From NCBI RefSeq assembly GCF_022884085.1, contig NZ_JAGGCS010000003.1, forward strand, positions 157,437 to 221,436: 64,000 nucleotides of DNA, given 5' to 3'. This DNA is from Paenirhizobium cremeum (GTDB lineage Bacteria; Pseudomonadota; Alphaproteobacteria; Rhizobiales; Rhizobiaceae). A program made the position numbers and the translations under genes. Below the pieces are notes generated by a model that saw only the letters and a list, made by a program, of their open reading frames with translations, searched no databases and was not told the origin of the DNA. Below, piece by piece: positions 25,584 to 34,180 of the stretch; positions within the stretch are counted from its first letter, which is position 1, and every line of letters begins with the position of its first letter.

Positions 25584-26162
25584 ATGGCGGACAGGATTTC
25601 ACCGAAAGGGCTCGCGGATTTCGAAGAGCTGTCCGGCGAAGCCGTTGACCTGATCGAGATCACTGGCGTCGTCAAATGGTTCGATGTCGCGAAGGGATTC
25701 GGGTTCATCGTGCCGGATAACGGCATGCAGGATGTCCTGCTGCATGTGACCTGCCTGCGTCGCGACGGTTATCAGACGATCCTGGAAGGCACCCGCATCG
25801 TCGCGCTGATCCAGAAGCGCGATCGCGGCTACCAGGCGTTTCGCATCCTCTCCATGGATCAGTCGACGGCGGTTCATCCCTCGCAGCTGCCACCCGTGCG
25901 GACCCACGTTCAGGTAACGCCGACGAGCGGGCTCGAGCGCGTGCTGGTCAAGTGGTTCAACCGGACCAAGGGCTTTGGCTTCCTGACGCGCGGAGAGGGG
26001 ACCGAGGACATTTTCGTGCACATGGAGACGCTGCGTCGTTTCGGCCTGACCGAGTTGCGGCCGGGACAGACCGTGCTCGTGCGTTATGGCAATGGTGACA
26101 AGGGATTGATGGCGGCTGAAATCCACCCCGACAATCCGGCGCCGGCTGCCCGTGCGCACTGA
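25584..26162 (+). CDS. Double cold-shock-domain protein
   Basis: A 192-residue protein with two cold-shock domains. The first (about 30-95) carries GVVKWFDVAKGFGFI, the second (about 120-185) carries VLVKWFNRTKGFGFL and DIFVHMETLRRFG. Both have the RNP1-type K-G-F-G-F nucleic-acid-binding motif; the linker is about 25 residues. Tandem CSD proteins of this kind are frequent in Rhizobiales and probably bind single-stranded RNA or DNA. ATG 25584 with AGGGG eight bases ahead is preferred to GTG 25557. It runs into the DUF192 gene on the same strand. Confidence 0.92.
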   Translation: MADRISPKGLADFEELSGEAVDLIEITGVVKWFDVAKGFGFIVPDNGMQDVLLHVTCLRRDGYQTILEGTRIVALIQKRDRGYQAFRILSMDQSTAVHPSQLPPVRTHVQVTPTSGLERVLVKWFNRTKGFGFLTRGEGTEDIFVHMETLRRFGLTELRPGQTVLVRYGNGDKGLMAAEIHPDNPAPAARAH

Positions 26163-26169
26163 GGTCCGC

Positions 26170-26637
26170 GTGGCGATCGTCGAACTGGCAAAGAGCGCCT
26201 TTCTGGCGCTTTTTCTGTTTCTGGCGCTTGTACGGCCGGGTGCCGCCGACGACGTCCGTTTTGACAGGGGCCTGTTGCGGATCGAAACGCCTGAAGGCAA
26301 GACCCACGAGTTCAAGGTCGAACTGGCCCTCAGCCCGGAGCAGCGGGAGCATGGCCTGATGTATCGCGAGACGCTGGGCGACGACGAAGGCATGATCTTC
26401 GACTTCGGCCTGGAGCGGGACGTCATGATGTGGATGAAAAATACGCCGCTTTCGCTGGACATGCTGTTTATCGATGCCGCCGGAACGGTCCGCCGGGTGG
26501 CCGGCCGGGCCGTTCCCTATTCCGAATCAATCATTTCGTCCGGCGGGCCGGTGCGATACGTGTTGGAAATTCGGGGCGGCCGCGCCGCCGAACTGGGGAT
26601 CGGCGCCGGAGCGCATGTCACCATTGCGGTCCCGTGA
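26170..26637 (+). CDS. DUF192 family exported protein
   Basis: About 155 residues. A signal peptide (VELAKSAFLALFLFLALVRPGAA) is followed by the DUF192 fold: EQREHGLMYRE, MWMKNTPLSLDMLFID and a hydrophobic strand near the end. GTG 26170 has GAGGT four bases ahead; GTG 26152 would overlap the cold-shock gene by 11 bases and is an alternative. The spacing suggests co-transcription with the cold-shock gene. The family's biochemical role is not known. Confidence 0.88.
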   Translation: MAIVELAKSAFLALFLFLALVRPGAADDVRFDRGLLRIETPEGKTHEFKVELALSPEQREHGLMYRETLGDDEGMIFDFGLERDVMMWMKNTPLSLDMLFIDAAGTVRRVAGRAVPYSESIISSGGPVRYVLEIRGGRAAELGIGAGAHVTIAVP

Positions 26638-26699
26638 GCCGTCGCGCGACGCCTCTCGCCGGTGGCCTGGGGCATGATGCGAATACCGGTTTTTTACTG

Positions 26700-26728
26700 T
26701 TGCGGGTCAATGGTGAACCGTGTATTCC
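26700..26728 (+). promoter_or_regulatory. Possible promoter of tRNA-Pro
   Basis: TTGCGG and TATTCC are separated by 17 bases and end 17 bases before the tRNA, the same geometry as the tRNA-Glu promoters. Confidence 0.5.
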
Positions 26729-26745
26729 GGCTGTGATTGCTGGAA

Positions 26746-26822
<77 letters not shown>

Positions 26823-26916
26823 TTCAGAATTGGCCGCGGCTTTCCGGTTTGCGGCTGGTGCGACGATCAAACGACAGGGAGGGCTTCCTCCCGTCACTCT
26901 GGAGTTGGATGCGACC

Positions 26917-27222
26917 ATGTCTGCGAAGATCTACCGCCCGGCAAAGACGGCAATGCAGTCCGGCAAGGCGAAGACCCATGTCTGGATCCTCGAGTTCGAT
27001 CAGGCCAGCCCGCGCAAGATCGACCCCATCATGGGTTACACCAGCTCCGCCGACACGCGGCAGCAGGTGAAGCTCGTTTTCGATACGCTGGAGCAGGCGG
27101 AAGCTTATGCCAGGCGCGAGGGTATCGAATATCGCGTGCTTCAGCCGAAAGAACCGAAGCGCCAGTCCGTCTCCTATTCCGACAATTTCCGTTTCAACCG
27201 CCTGCAGCCCTGGACCCACTGA
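26917..27222 (+). CDS. NDUFS4-like ETC complex I subunit
   Basis: A 101-residue protein beginning MSAKIYRPAKTAMQSGKAKT. It contains WILEFD, DPIMGYTSSADTRQQVKLVF and a C-terminal NFRFNRLQPWTH, the hallmarks of the NDUFS4 (18-kDa) accessory subunit of NADH:quinone oxidoreductase. In mitochondria and alphaproteobacteria this subunit stabilises the NADH-oxidising arm. It stands between two tRNA genes and away from any nuo operon. GGAG is 12 bases ahead of ATG 26917, a longer spacing than ideal, but the start matches the family. Confidence 0.92.
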   Translation: MSAKIYRPAKTAMQSGKAKTHVWILEFDQASPRKIDPIMGYTSSADTRQQVKLVFDTLEQAEAYARREGIEYRVLQPKEPKRQSVSYSDNFRFNRLQPWTH

Positions 27223-27282
27223 CCGACCGCAGGCGACTGGGTGACATCGTCGTATCCCGCCCGCGACGACGGCGGACGGTTC

Positions 27283-27359
<77 letters not shown>

Positions 27360-27363
27360 AACT

Positions 27364-27927
27364 TCAAAGCGCATACCACCATTTCGGATTATCGGCCGAT
27401 TCGATCTTCATCCAGACGAGATCGACCTCGTCGGCCCGTTTGACAGCATCGCTTCTATTGTCGAGAACGAGATCGCCGTTTCGGGTTCTGACGATGACGA
27501 CTGCATGGCCCCGGCCATCGGGTGTAAGGCCGACGGCAAGACGGATCGCGCGGGCGGGCAGGCCGTGTTCAATGAGCTTTCTGCGTTTGGTCACCGCATA
27601 GTCCTCACAATCGCCTGCCCGAGGCGATAGGGTCCAGAGGTCTTGTCCGGGCCTGTCCCGGCGCGGGACAATCGCATGATTGACGCTTCTGTTGATCGCG
27701 GCAATGTCCGCTGCAATGTCGTCTCTCACCTCGCCGGCGCCGTGCTTCATGGCACATTCGCTCGGTGCCGCCAGGCAAAATCGCACAAAGGCGAAGGGGG
27801 CGAGCGCGGGGGCCTTTTCCTCAAGGAATGCGGGACGGTCGAGGCCACTGCCCTGCACAGCGCCGCCAGGCAATGCCGGCAGGATTGCCGTGGCCAGGAC
27901 GAGGACGCAAAAGGACGCGGCACGCAT
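27364..27927 (-). CDS. Bacterial transglutaminase-like cysteine proteinase (BTLCP)
   Basis: A 187-residue exported protein with signal peptide SFCVLVLATAILPALPGGAV. The papain-like triad is recognisable: Cys in AGDCEDYAVTKRRKL, His in GRGHAVVIV and Asp in LVLDNRSD. BTLCP proteins (DUF920) are typical of Proteobacteria, often near type I secretion or c-di-GMP adhesion systems, where LapG cuts an adhesin. No lapA/lapD-type genes are adjacent here, so the target is unknown. The 3' end is only five bases from tRNA-Arg on the opposite strand. Confidence 0.92.
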   Translation of the reverse strand: MRAASFCVLVLATAILPALPGGAVQGSGLDRPAFLEEKAPALAPFAFVRFCLAAPSECAMKHGAGEVRDDIAADIAAINRSVNHAIVPRRDRPGQDLWTLSPRAGDCEDYAVTKRRKLIEHGLPARAIRLAVGLTPDGRGHAVVIVRTRNGDLVLDNRSDAVKRADEVDLVWMKIESADNPKWWYAL

Positions 27928-28236
27928 GGCATGCCTCCCGAACTGGTCGAATCATCGGCGCGCAGCAAAAGGCCGCAGAACGGCGCTTCCTGCTTCGGCA
28001 GAATCATCTGGTGAAAACGGTGCGAAAGGACTCGAGTCGGCTGCGGACAGTATGTCCGGTCAGCGACTAAGCGGTCGTCTTTTCGATTTTGAGGTTTTTG
28101 CCTGGTCGTCTTTCCGGCTGAAGCTTATCCCTGGTAAGGAAAGGTTCTTTCTACCGTAGGCGACATCGCGAAAGTTACGCGACATCGGATTGGATCAGGC
28201 CACAGTTTTGTTTTTATTTGCATTTTGGCTCCTCCC

Positions 28237-28250
28237 CACCGCATGCGGTG
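28237..28250. repeat. 14-base perfect palindrome
   Basis: CACCGCATGCGGTG is flanked on the left by a T-rich run and CTCCTCCC. No terminator follows on either strand, so a complete small RNA cannot be drawn. Confidence 0.5.
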
Positions 28251-28297
28251 AAAGGGAATTTGTGCATCTATTTTAGGCATTGTGAAGCCGCCCGATA

Positions 28298-28319
28298 GGG
28301 CTATCGAATGCGATAGCCC
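28298..28319. repeat. 9-bp hairpin
   Basis: GGGCTATCG-AATG-CGATAGCCC has perfect arms. The following GTTCGATTGTTT is only weakly T-rich, so plus-strand termination is possible but not convincing. Confidence 0.5.
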
Positions 28320-28630
28320 GTTCGATTGTTTAGCCGGCAAAATTGGTGGCCAATGTATTCAAAGGGTTAGTGCGGATTTAAGCCCGATGCGTCCACTCCA
28401 CGCGTGTTCGACGTGAGCCTGGCGGAATCCGGTGGACGGCGGGACCGGTGAGAAAAGCTGTTCAGCAAGTATTTACCAATGCCGCGCACATCCTGAGACA
28501 TGGTGCGCAAAAGCGTTGAGCGGTTTGCGGCCATGGCATGCGAAGGAACAGGGATCTAAAGCATAGGCCGCGCATCCGCCGGATCGCGACATGCTCTAGC
28601 AAGCGAAAGCGCCGCAGACGAGAGGCTTCC

Positions 28631-29386
28631 ATGGCAGGCACGACCCAGACCAAACGCGCCCCGCGAAAACGCAAGAAAGCTGCAGGCAGGCAGAGTTCGG
28701 GAAGCCTCTGGCCCTGGCTCGCAGCCTTGCTCATCGTGGCGGGCGGCATCGCCGCCTATGATAATCGTGGGAAATTGCCGCCATCGGTGCTTGCCTATCT
28801 GTCCGGCAAGGAGAGGGCGCGTTCTTCCGCATCGCAGACCGAAGCCTCCGCAAAGCCGCTACGCAAGGAGGCACAGACGGCGATGCGCGCCGCGCCTCCT
28901 GCGGAAAGGCCGAGACAGGAGGCGAAGCGCGCCGACGGTCCGGTACCGCCGACCCCGGTTGGCGGCGCGACGGTCAGTCCGGTTTCGGCCAAACCCGCGG
29001 CTGCCGACATACCCCGGACGGAGACCGTTCTGCTCGGCAAGGGATTTTCGGGGAAGTTCTATTTCTGCGGAACGTCCGGCCTCGATAACTGCGTCGCCAG
29101 CGGCGACACCTTCTGGTACCGCAAGACCCGGATCGCGCTCGCCGATATCGTGGCGCCCGAAACCGAAAAGGCTAGGTGCCAACAGGAGCGAGAAAAGGGC
29201 TTTGCCGCCAAGGTGCGGCTGCGCGACCTGCTGAATGGCGGTGATCTCGAGTTCTCCACGCTCAAGGGACAGGATGTCGCCGAAACGCGGATCGTCGCCC
29301 GCAACGGTCGCTCGCTGGGATCGATTCTTGTGTCGGAGGGACTGGCGCGTCCGCGCATGGGCAAGCAGGAAACCTGGTGCCCGTAG
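28631..29386 (+). CDS. Membrane-anchored staphylococcal-nuclease-fold-like protein
   Basis: A 251-residue protein. A Lys/Arg-rich N-terminus (TKRAPRKRKKAAGRQ) precedes a single membrane segment at about 26-44 (LWPWLAALLIVAGGIAAY). A Pro/Ala-rich linker follows, then a C-terminal domain of about 110 residues with RIALADIVAPETEKARCQQE and LGSILVSEGLARPR, resembling the thermonuclease fold. The arginine that normally starts the R-L-x-G-I-D-A-P-E motif is not in register, so catalysis may be lost. Four cysteines suggest disulfides in the periplasm. ATG 28631 has GAGAGG ahead. Confidence 0.75.
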   Translation: MAGTTQTKRAPRKRKKAAGRQSSGSLWPWLAALLIVAGGIAAYDNRGKLPPSVLAYLSGKERARSSASQTEASAKPLRKEAQTAMRAAPPAERPRQEAKRADGPVPPTPVGGATVSPVSAKPAAADIPRTETVLLGKGFSGKFYFCGTSGLDNCVASGDTFWYRKTRIALADIVAPETEKARCQQEREKGFAAKVRLRDLLNGGDLEFSTLKGQDVAETRIVARNGRSLGSILVSEGLARPRMGKQETWCP

Positions 29387-29421
29387 GCCGCTCACCTGCC
29401 GAACGGCGAGCACGACATGCC

Positions 29422-29451
29422 AAAGCCCGCAGGTGCGGACCTGCGGGCTTT
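29422..29451. terminator. Bidirectional terminator between nuclease-like gene and aapP
   Basis: AAAGCCCGCAGGT-GCGG-ACCTGCGGGCTTT is a perfect 13-bp stem. Convergent genes flank it, so it can end both the plus-strand gene and the minus-strand aap operon. Confidence 0.85.
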
Positions 29452-29554
29452 ATCTTGCGAGCTGGACGGCAGCCACATGCAGCGGCTCTGCTTCCGGCTG
29501 GGTTCTTGTTGCACGCCTGCGGAGGTAAAACCGCAGCGTATCTTGCGCGTCGGC

Positions 29555-30328
29555 TTAGTGCAGGATCTGGCTGAGGAAGAGCCTGGTGCGTTCGTGCTGC
29601 GGATTGTCGAAGAACTCCGCCGGTGAATTCTGCTCGACGATCTGGCCCTGGTCCATGAAGATCACGCGGTTGGCGACCTGACGGGCAAAGCCCATTTCGT
29701 GCGTCACGCACAGCATGGTCATGCCTTCCTCGGCGAGCCCGACCATGGTGTCGAGCACTTCCTTGACCATTTCCGGGTCGAGCGCCGATGTCGGCTCGTC
29801 GAACAGCATGATCTTCGGCTTCATGCACAGCGCACGGGCGATCGCCACGCGCTGCTGCTGGCCCCCGGAAAGCTGGCCGGGATACTTGTGGGCCTGTTCC
29901 GGGATCTTGACCCGCTTGAGGAAATGCATCGCGACCTCCTCGGCCTCCTTCTTCGGCATCCTGCGCACCCAGATCGGCGCCAGCGTGCAATTTTCCAGAA
30001 TGGTGAGATGCGGGAAGAGGTTGAAGTGCTGGAACACCATGCCGACCTCGCGGCGCACCTCGTCGATCTTCTTGAGGTCGTTGGTCAGTTCGGTGCCGTC
30101 AACGATGATGTGGCCGCTCTGGTGCTCTTCGAGGCGGTTGATGCAGCGGATCATCGTCGACTTACCCGAGCCCGAGGGGCCAGCGATGACGATACGCTCG
30201 CCCTTCATCACTTTGAGATTGATGTCGCGCAGTACGTGAAAATCGCCGTACCACTTGTTCATATTGATGATCTCGACCATCACATCGGTGTCGGAGACGG
30301 TCATCTTGGCGGGTTGCGTGTTAGCCAT
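29555..30328 (-). CDS. aapP: General L-amino-acid ABC transporter, ATP-binding protein
   Basis: A 257-residue ATPase that drives AapJQM. Walker A is GPSGSGKST, the ABC signature [15 protein letters not shown], and Walker [14 protein letters not shown]; the switch histidine is in [10 protein letters not shown]. The N-terminal [14 protein letters not shown] is typical of polar amino-acid ATPases. It is last in the aapJQMP operon, 15 bases after aapM. The Rhizobium Aap system imports most L-amino acids and also influences efflux; it is needed for effective nodulation jointly with Bra. Confidence 0.97.
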   Translation of the reverse strand: MANTQPAKMTVSDTDVMVEIINMNKWYGDFHVLRDINLKVMKGERIVIAGPSGSGKSTMIRCINRLEEHQSGHIIVDGTELTNDLKKIDEVRREVGMVFQHFNLFPHLTILENCTLAPIWVRRMPKKEAEEVAMHFLKRVKIPEQAHKYPGQLSGGQQQRVAIARALCMKPKIMLFDEPTSALDPEMVKEVLDTMVGLAEEGMTMLCVTHEMGFARQVANRVIFMDQGQIVEQNSPAEFFDNPQHERTRLFLSQILH

Positions 30329-30343
30329 GTGTGTTTCCCTGAA

Positions 30344-31501
30344 TTATCGTTTGTGGCCGGTGTCGAGGTGGCGCTCCATGAAGGCGGAGTAGCGCGACAT
30401 GCCGAAGCAGAACAGCCAGAAGATGAAACCGGCGAAGATCAGGCCGGTGAGCGGCGTCACCGGTGTCAGCCAGCTTGCATCGCCGAAGCTTGCCTTCACG
30501 ATGCCGAGCAGGTCGTACATGTTGATGATCGACACCAGCGACGTGTCCTTGAACATGCCGATGAAGGTGTTGACGATGCCTGGAATGACGAGTTTCATCG
30601 CCTGAGGCATGATGATGAAGGTCATCTTCTGGCCATAGCTGAGACCGAGCGAATCGGCGCCCTCATACTGACCCTTCGGTATCGCCTGCAGGCCGCCGCG
30701 GATCACTTCCGCCATATAGGCGGAGGCGAAGATGGATACGCCCACCAGCGCGCGCAGGAACTTGTCGATATTGTTGCCGGGCGCGAGGAACAGCGGCAGC
30801 AGCACGGAGGCCATGAACAGCACGGTAATCAACGGCACGCCGCGCACCAGTTCGATGAAGCCGATGCAGGCCGCCTTCACGATCGGCATTTTCGACCGGC
30901 GTCCGAGTGCCAGAAGGATACCTACGGGCAATGAGACGACGATGCCGACGAAAGACAGGATCAGCGTCACCATCAAGCCGCCCCACTGGGTCGTCTCGAC
31001 ATGGGAGAGGCCGAAATAGCCGCCGAGCAGCAGGACATAGGCAAGGATCGGCAGAGCCACCAACAGCAGGATCGCGTTCAGTCCCTTGCGGGGAAAGGAC
31101 GGTATCAGCATCGTGGTCAGCAGTCCGACGAACAGGATGGCGATCAGGATCGGTCGCCACAGCTGGTCGCGCGGATAGGACCCCACCATGAACTGGGTGA
31201 ACCAGTCGCCGACATAGGCCCAGCAGGCGCCGCTCCAGCCATCGGGCTGCGTGCCGCCCTGGGCGATTGTCGCGCAGGCCGCGCGGCCTTCACCGGTCCA
31301 GACCGCCGAGAGGAACAGCCAGTCCACGCTCGAGGCGAGGAACCATACGATCACGACACCGAACAGGACGCTCATCAGGCTGTCGAGCGGCGTGGCGAAG
31401 AGATTCTTGTGCAGCCAGCCGCCGACCGAACTGTCGCTGGTCGGGGCGGGAAGGGCCGGCAGGAAGTCCTGCCTTACGTAGGAAACGGAGTTCTTGTCCA
31501 T
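30344..31501 (-). CDS. aapM: General L-amino-acid ABC transporter, permease AapM
   Basis: A 385-residue permease with about eight membrane segments. The C-terminal half carries the HisM/GlnP permease signature, including the EAA loop region [22 protein letters not shown]. The long N-terminal region with an extra periplasmic stretch (about 65-115) distinguishes AapM and AapQ from short permeases. It is one base from the aapQ stop, indicating tight co-translation. Partner of AapQ. Confidence 0.97.
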   Translation of the reverse strand: MDKNSVSYVRQDFLPALPAPTSDSSVGGWLHKNLFATPLDSLMSVLFGVVIVWFLASSVDWLFLSAVWTGEGRAACATIAQGGTQPDGWSGACWAYVGDWFTQFMVGSYPRDQLWRPILIAILFVGLLTTMLIPSFPRKGLNAILLLVALPILAYVLLLGGYFGLSHVETTQWGGLMVTLILSFVGIVVSLPVGILLALGRRSKMPIVKAACIGFIELVRGVPLITVLFMASVLLPLFLAPGNNIDKFLRALVGVSIFASAYMAEVIRGGLQAIPKGQYEGADSLGLSYGQKMTFIIMPQAMKLVIPGIVNTFIGMFKDTSLVSIINMYDLLGIVKASFGDASWLTPVTPLTGLIFAGFIFWLFCFGMSRYSAFMERHLDTGHKR

Positions 31502-31502
31502 C

Positions 31503-32696
31503 TCAGCGCTCCACCAGGGCCATTTTGGCGTTGAACCAGTTCATGAACAGGGAAGTCGCCAGGCTTATCGACACATAGATCGCCATCCAGATCGCGATGA
31601 TCTCGATCGAGTGGCCGGACTGGTTGAGGATCGTGCCGCCGACCGCCACGAGATCGGCATAACCGATGGCGACCGCCAGCGAGGAATTCTTGGTCAGGTT
31701 GAGATATTGCGAGGTGAGCGGCGGAATGATGATGCGCAGCGCCTGCGGCAGGACGACGAGACGTGTCGTGAGGCGCGGGCGAATACCGAGAGCGGAGGCC
31801 GCCTCGTTCTGGCCCTTCGATACGCCCTTGATCCCTGCGCGCACGATCTCGGCGATAAAGGCCGCCGTATAGAAGGAAAGAGCAAGATAGAGCGACAGGA
31901 ATTCCGGCCCGATCACGGTGCCGCCGCGCATGTTGAATTTTCCGAGCTCCGGAATGTCGAAGGTCACGGGAAAGCCGAGGACGGCAAAGACGACAAGCGG
32001 CAGGCCGACGATCAGCGCTATGTTGACCAGCAGGACCGGCGGGCGTCGGCCGGTCAGCAACTGCTGCTTGTTCGCCCATCTCGTGTAAGCGATGGCCGCA
32101 ACGATACCGACAGCCAGGGCCGCGAGTATCATCCAGCCGCCTTCACCGAACATCGGTGCAGGCATGTAGATGCCGCGATTGCTGACGAAGATCGAGAGCG
32201 GCAGTTCAAGAGAGGCGCGGACGTCCGGAAGCAGCGACAGCACGCCCTTGTACCAGAAAAAGATAACCAGAAGGGGCGGGATGTTGCGAAAAACTTCCAC
32301 ATAGACGGTCGTCAGGCGGGCAATCAGCCAGTTGTGCGACAGGCGACCGATGCCGACGAGCAGGCCGATGATCGTGGCGGTAACGATACCGCAGCCGGCG
32401 ACGATCAAAGTGTTGATGAAACCGACGAGCAATGCCCGGGCGTAAGATTCATCGCTCGAGTAGCTGATCGGGGTCTGCGCGATGTCGAAGCCCGCACGAC
32501 CGTTGAGGAACTCGAAACCGGCCGTCATGTTGGCTTTTTCGAGGTTCGCTATTGCGTTCGAACCGGCAAACCAGAAAAGCCAGACGATCGCCAGCACCGT
32601 CAGCGCCTGATATACGAACTGCCGAACGGTCGGATTGTAAATGAAGGATTGTACCGGGCGGCCAGCGCCGTCTCCGTTCGTGGCGACCACTGCCAT
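31503..32696 (-). CDS. aapQ: General L-amino-acid ABC transporter, permease AapQ
   Basis: A 397-residue permease. The EAA loop is [20 protein letters not shown], and the start region [20 protein letters not shown] is a first membrane segment. About 170 residues between the first segments form a large periplasmic/extra membrane domain seen in AapQ/AapM. It is separated from aapJ by 94 bases with a stable stem-loop, which would let aapJ mRNA accumulate above the membrane components. Confidence 0.97.
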   Translation of the reverse strand: MAVVATNGDGAGRPVQSFIYNPTVRQFVYQALTVLAIVWLFWFAGSNAIANLEKANMTAGFEFLNGRAGFDIAQTPISYSSDESYARALLVGFINTLIVAGCGIVTATIIGLLVGIGRLSHNWLIARLTTVYVEVFRNIPPLLVIFFWYKGVLSLLPDVRASLELPLSIFVSNRGIYMPAPMFGEGGWMILAALAVGIVAAIAYTRWANKQQLLTGRRPPVLLVNIALIVGLPLVVFAVLGFPVTFDIPELGKFNMRGGTVIGPEFLSLYLALSFYTAAFIAEIVRAGIKGVSKGQNEAASALGIRPRLTTRLVVLPQALRIIIPPLTSQYLNLTKNSSLAVAIGYADLVAVGGTILNQSGHSIEIIAIWMAIYVSISLATSLFMNWFNAKMALVER

Positions 32697-32748
32697 GCGT
32701 TATCCCCTATTGCGACCGTCTTCGGCCGTCTTCTCATTCGTTGTCGGT

Positions 32749-32775
32749 GGGAAGGCACCCGGAAGGCGCCTTCCC
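32749..32775 (-). other. Stem-loop between aapJ and aapQ
   Basis: On the minus strand GGGAAGGCGCC and GGTGCCTTCCC pair over 11 bp around a 5-base loop, with no T run. In ABC operons such hairpins protect the binding-protein mRNA from 3' decay, and that role is inferred here. Confidence 0.65.
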
Positions 32776-32790
32776 AAGTCTGCTTGGCGC

Positions 32791-33819
32791 TTAGCGGATC
32801 GGCGGGGCGTACTGCAGGCCGCCCTTGGTCCACAGGGAGTTCAGGCCGCGCTGGATCTTCAGGTTCGAGCCTTCGCCGACGTTGCGGTCGAAGCTTTCGC
32901 CATAGTTGCCCACCTGCTTCACGATGTTGTAGGCCCACTTTTCGTCAACGCCGAGGTCCTTGCCGATGGTCTGGTCCTTTTCGACGCCGAGGAAGCGCTT
33001 GATGTCCGGGTTGGCGGAGCTGGTCATCTCGTCGACGTTTGCCGAGGTGATGCCGAATTCCTCAGCCGCCACCATGGCGTAATGGGCCCAGGTCACGATA
33101 TCCAGCCACTTCGAATCGTTCTGGCGGACGGCCGGACCGAGCGGCTCCTTGGAGATGATTTCCGGCAGGATGACGTGATCGGCCGGGTTCGACAGCGACA
33201 GGCGGATCGAATAGAGGCCCGACTGGTCGGTCGTATAGACGTCGCAACGGCCGGACTGATAGGCGGCGTCGACTTCTTCCTGCTTCTCGAACACGACCGG
33301 CTTGTATTCGAGGTTGTTGGATTTGAAGTAGTCGGCGAGGTTGAGCTCGGTGGTGGTGCCGGCCTGGACGCAGACCGCGGCGCCGGAAAGCTCGAGAGCG
33401 GACTTCACGTTCAGGCTCTTCGGAACCATGAAGCCCTGGCCGTCATAATAGTTCACCGCGCGGAAGTCGAAGCCGAGCTGCGAATCGCGGCTGATGGTCC
33501 AGGTGGTGTTGCGGGCAAGCATGTCGACTTCGCCGGACTGCAGCGCCGGGAAGCGGTCTTTCGCAGAAAGGGGCGTGTATTTGACCTTGGTAGCGTCGCC
33601 GAAGACGGCGGCTGCAACCGCGCGGCACAGGTCGACGTCGAGGCCGGTCCAGTTGCCCGAGGAGTCCTGCGCGCCGAAGCCGGCAAGATTCGAGCCGTTA
33701 ACACCGCACTGGACGAAGCCTTTGGCCTTCACGTCGTCCAGAGTGCCGGCGTTCGCCGCCGCTGCGCCGAAACCGAAAACCGTGGCGCCGAGAACGGCGG
33801 ACAGAATCGTCTTGTTCAT
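32791..33819 (-). CDS. aapJ: General L-amino-acid ABC transporter, periplasmic binding protein
   Basis: A 342-residue periplasmic protein. The signal peptide MNKTILSAVLGATVFGFGAA should be cleaved after ANA, followed by the mature GTLDDVKAKGFVQCGV. The SBP_bac_3 fold signature GLDVDLCRAVAAAVFGD is clear. ATG 33819 is chosen over TTG 33828. It is the first gene of the operon, about 100 bases downstream of a CTTGAC-type promoter. The length agrees with Rhizobium AapJ (341). Confidence 0.97.
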   Translation of the reverse strand: MNKTILSAVLGATVFGFGAAAANAGTLDDVKAKGFVQCGVNGSNLAGFGAQDSSGNWTGLDVDLCRAVAAAVFGDATKVKYTPLSAKDRFPALQSGEVDMLARNTTWTISRDSQLGFDFRAVNYYDGQGFMVPKSLNVKSALELSGAAVCVQAGTTTELNLADYFKSNNLEYKPVVFEKQEEVDAAYQSGRCDVYTTDQSGLYSIRLSLSNPADHVILPEIISKEPLGPAVRQNDSKWLDIVTWAHYAMVAAEEFGITSANVDEMTSSANPDIKRFLGVEKDQTIGKDLGVDEKWAYNIVKQVGNYGESFDRNVGEGSNLKIQRGLNSLWTKGGLQYAPPIR

Positions 33820-33828
33820 TTTTCCCAA

Positions 33829-34180
33829 CCCTTATCTTGTTGTCTTTTGACTCACAGCGAGTTGCGTACGGGTGCACAGTTATGCTCGCCGGTCCGCGAG
33901 CCTCCCGGAGCGGACGACTTATCACAGTCGTAAATGGGTGTGTGGTCAAGTCTTGATGATTGAAATCAGACATAAAAGCGGCAATTTGCTAAAACCGGTT
34001 GAAAATGAGGCAGATTTCGGTGCGCTGAGGCAGGGTCTTGAACAAAAAAACATCGGCCGCAAACGCTTTGGATTGCACTCTGTGCATATCGTCCGCCAGT
34101 CGCATCCCCCTTGACCGGCCAAATGCGGGCGGTCACAAATGACGGTCGAAAGACCCTCCTCAGCAAAGGTACCATCTCCC
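33829..34180. other. Intergenic region between aapJ and metC
   Basis: About 350 bases between divergent genes. It contains the aapJ promoter at 33922-33950. No SAM riboswitch fold was found ahead of metC and no small coding region is convincing. Confidence 0.55.
33922..33950 (-). promoter_or_regulatory. Promoter of aapJQMP
   Basis: On the minus strand CTTGAC, 17 bases, CTGTGA. The -35 box is the exact rhizobial consensus. It predicts an mRNA start near 33914 and a leader of about 95 bases. Confidence 0.65.

Larger units (their letters stand above)
27928..28630. other. 703-base gene-free stretch with palindromes
   Basis: I see no credible coding region on either strand. It contains a GCGACATCG direct repeat (about 28161 and 28178), a perfect palindrome CACCGCATGCGGTG at 28237-28250 next to CTCCTCCCC, and a 9-bp hairpin at 28298-28319. 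It may hold an uncharacterised small RNA or the long leader of the gene at 28631. Confidence 0.6.

Noticed and set aside
33829..34180. SAM-II riboswitch upstream of metC
   Set aside because: Only a TTGCTAAAA stretch resembles the conserved 3' part. The pseudoknot arms are absent and it lies far from the start codon.
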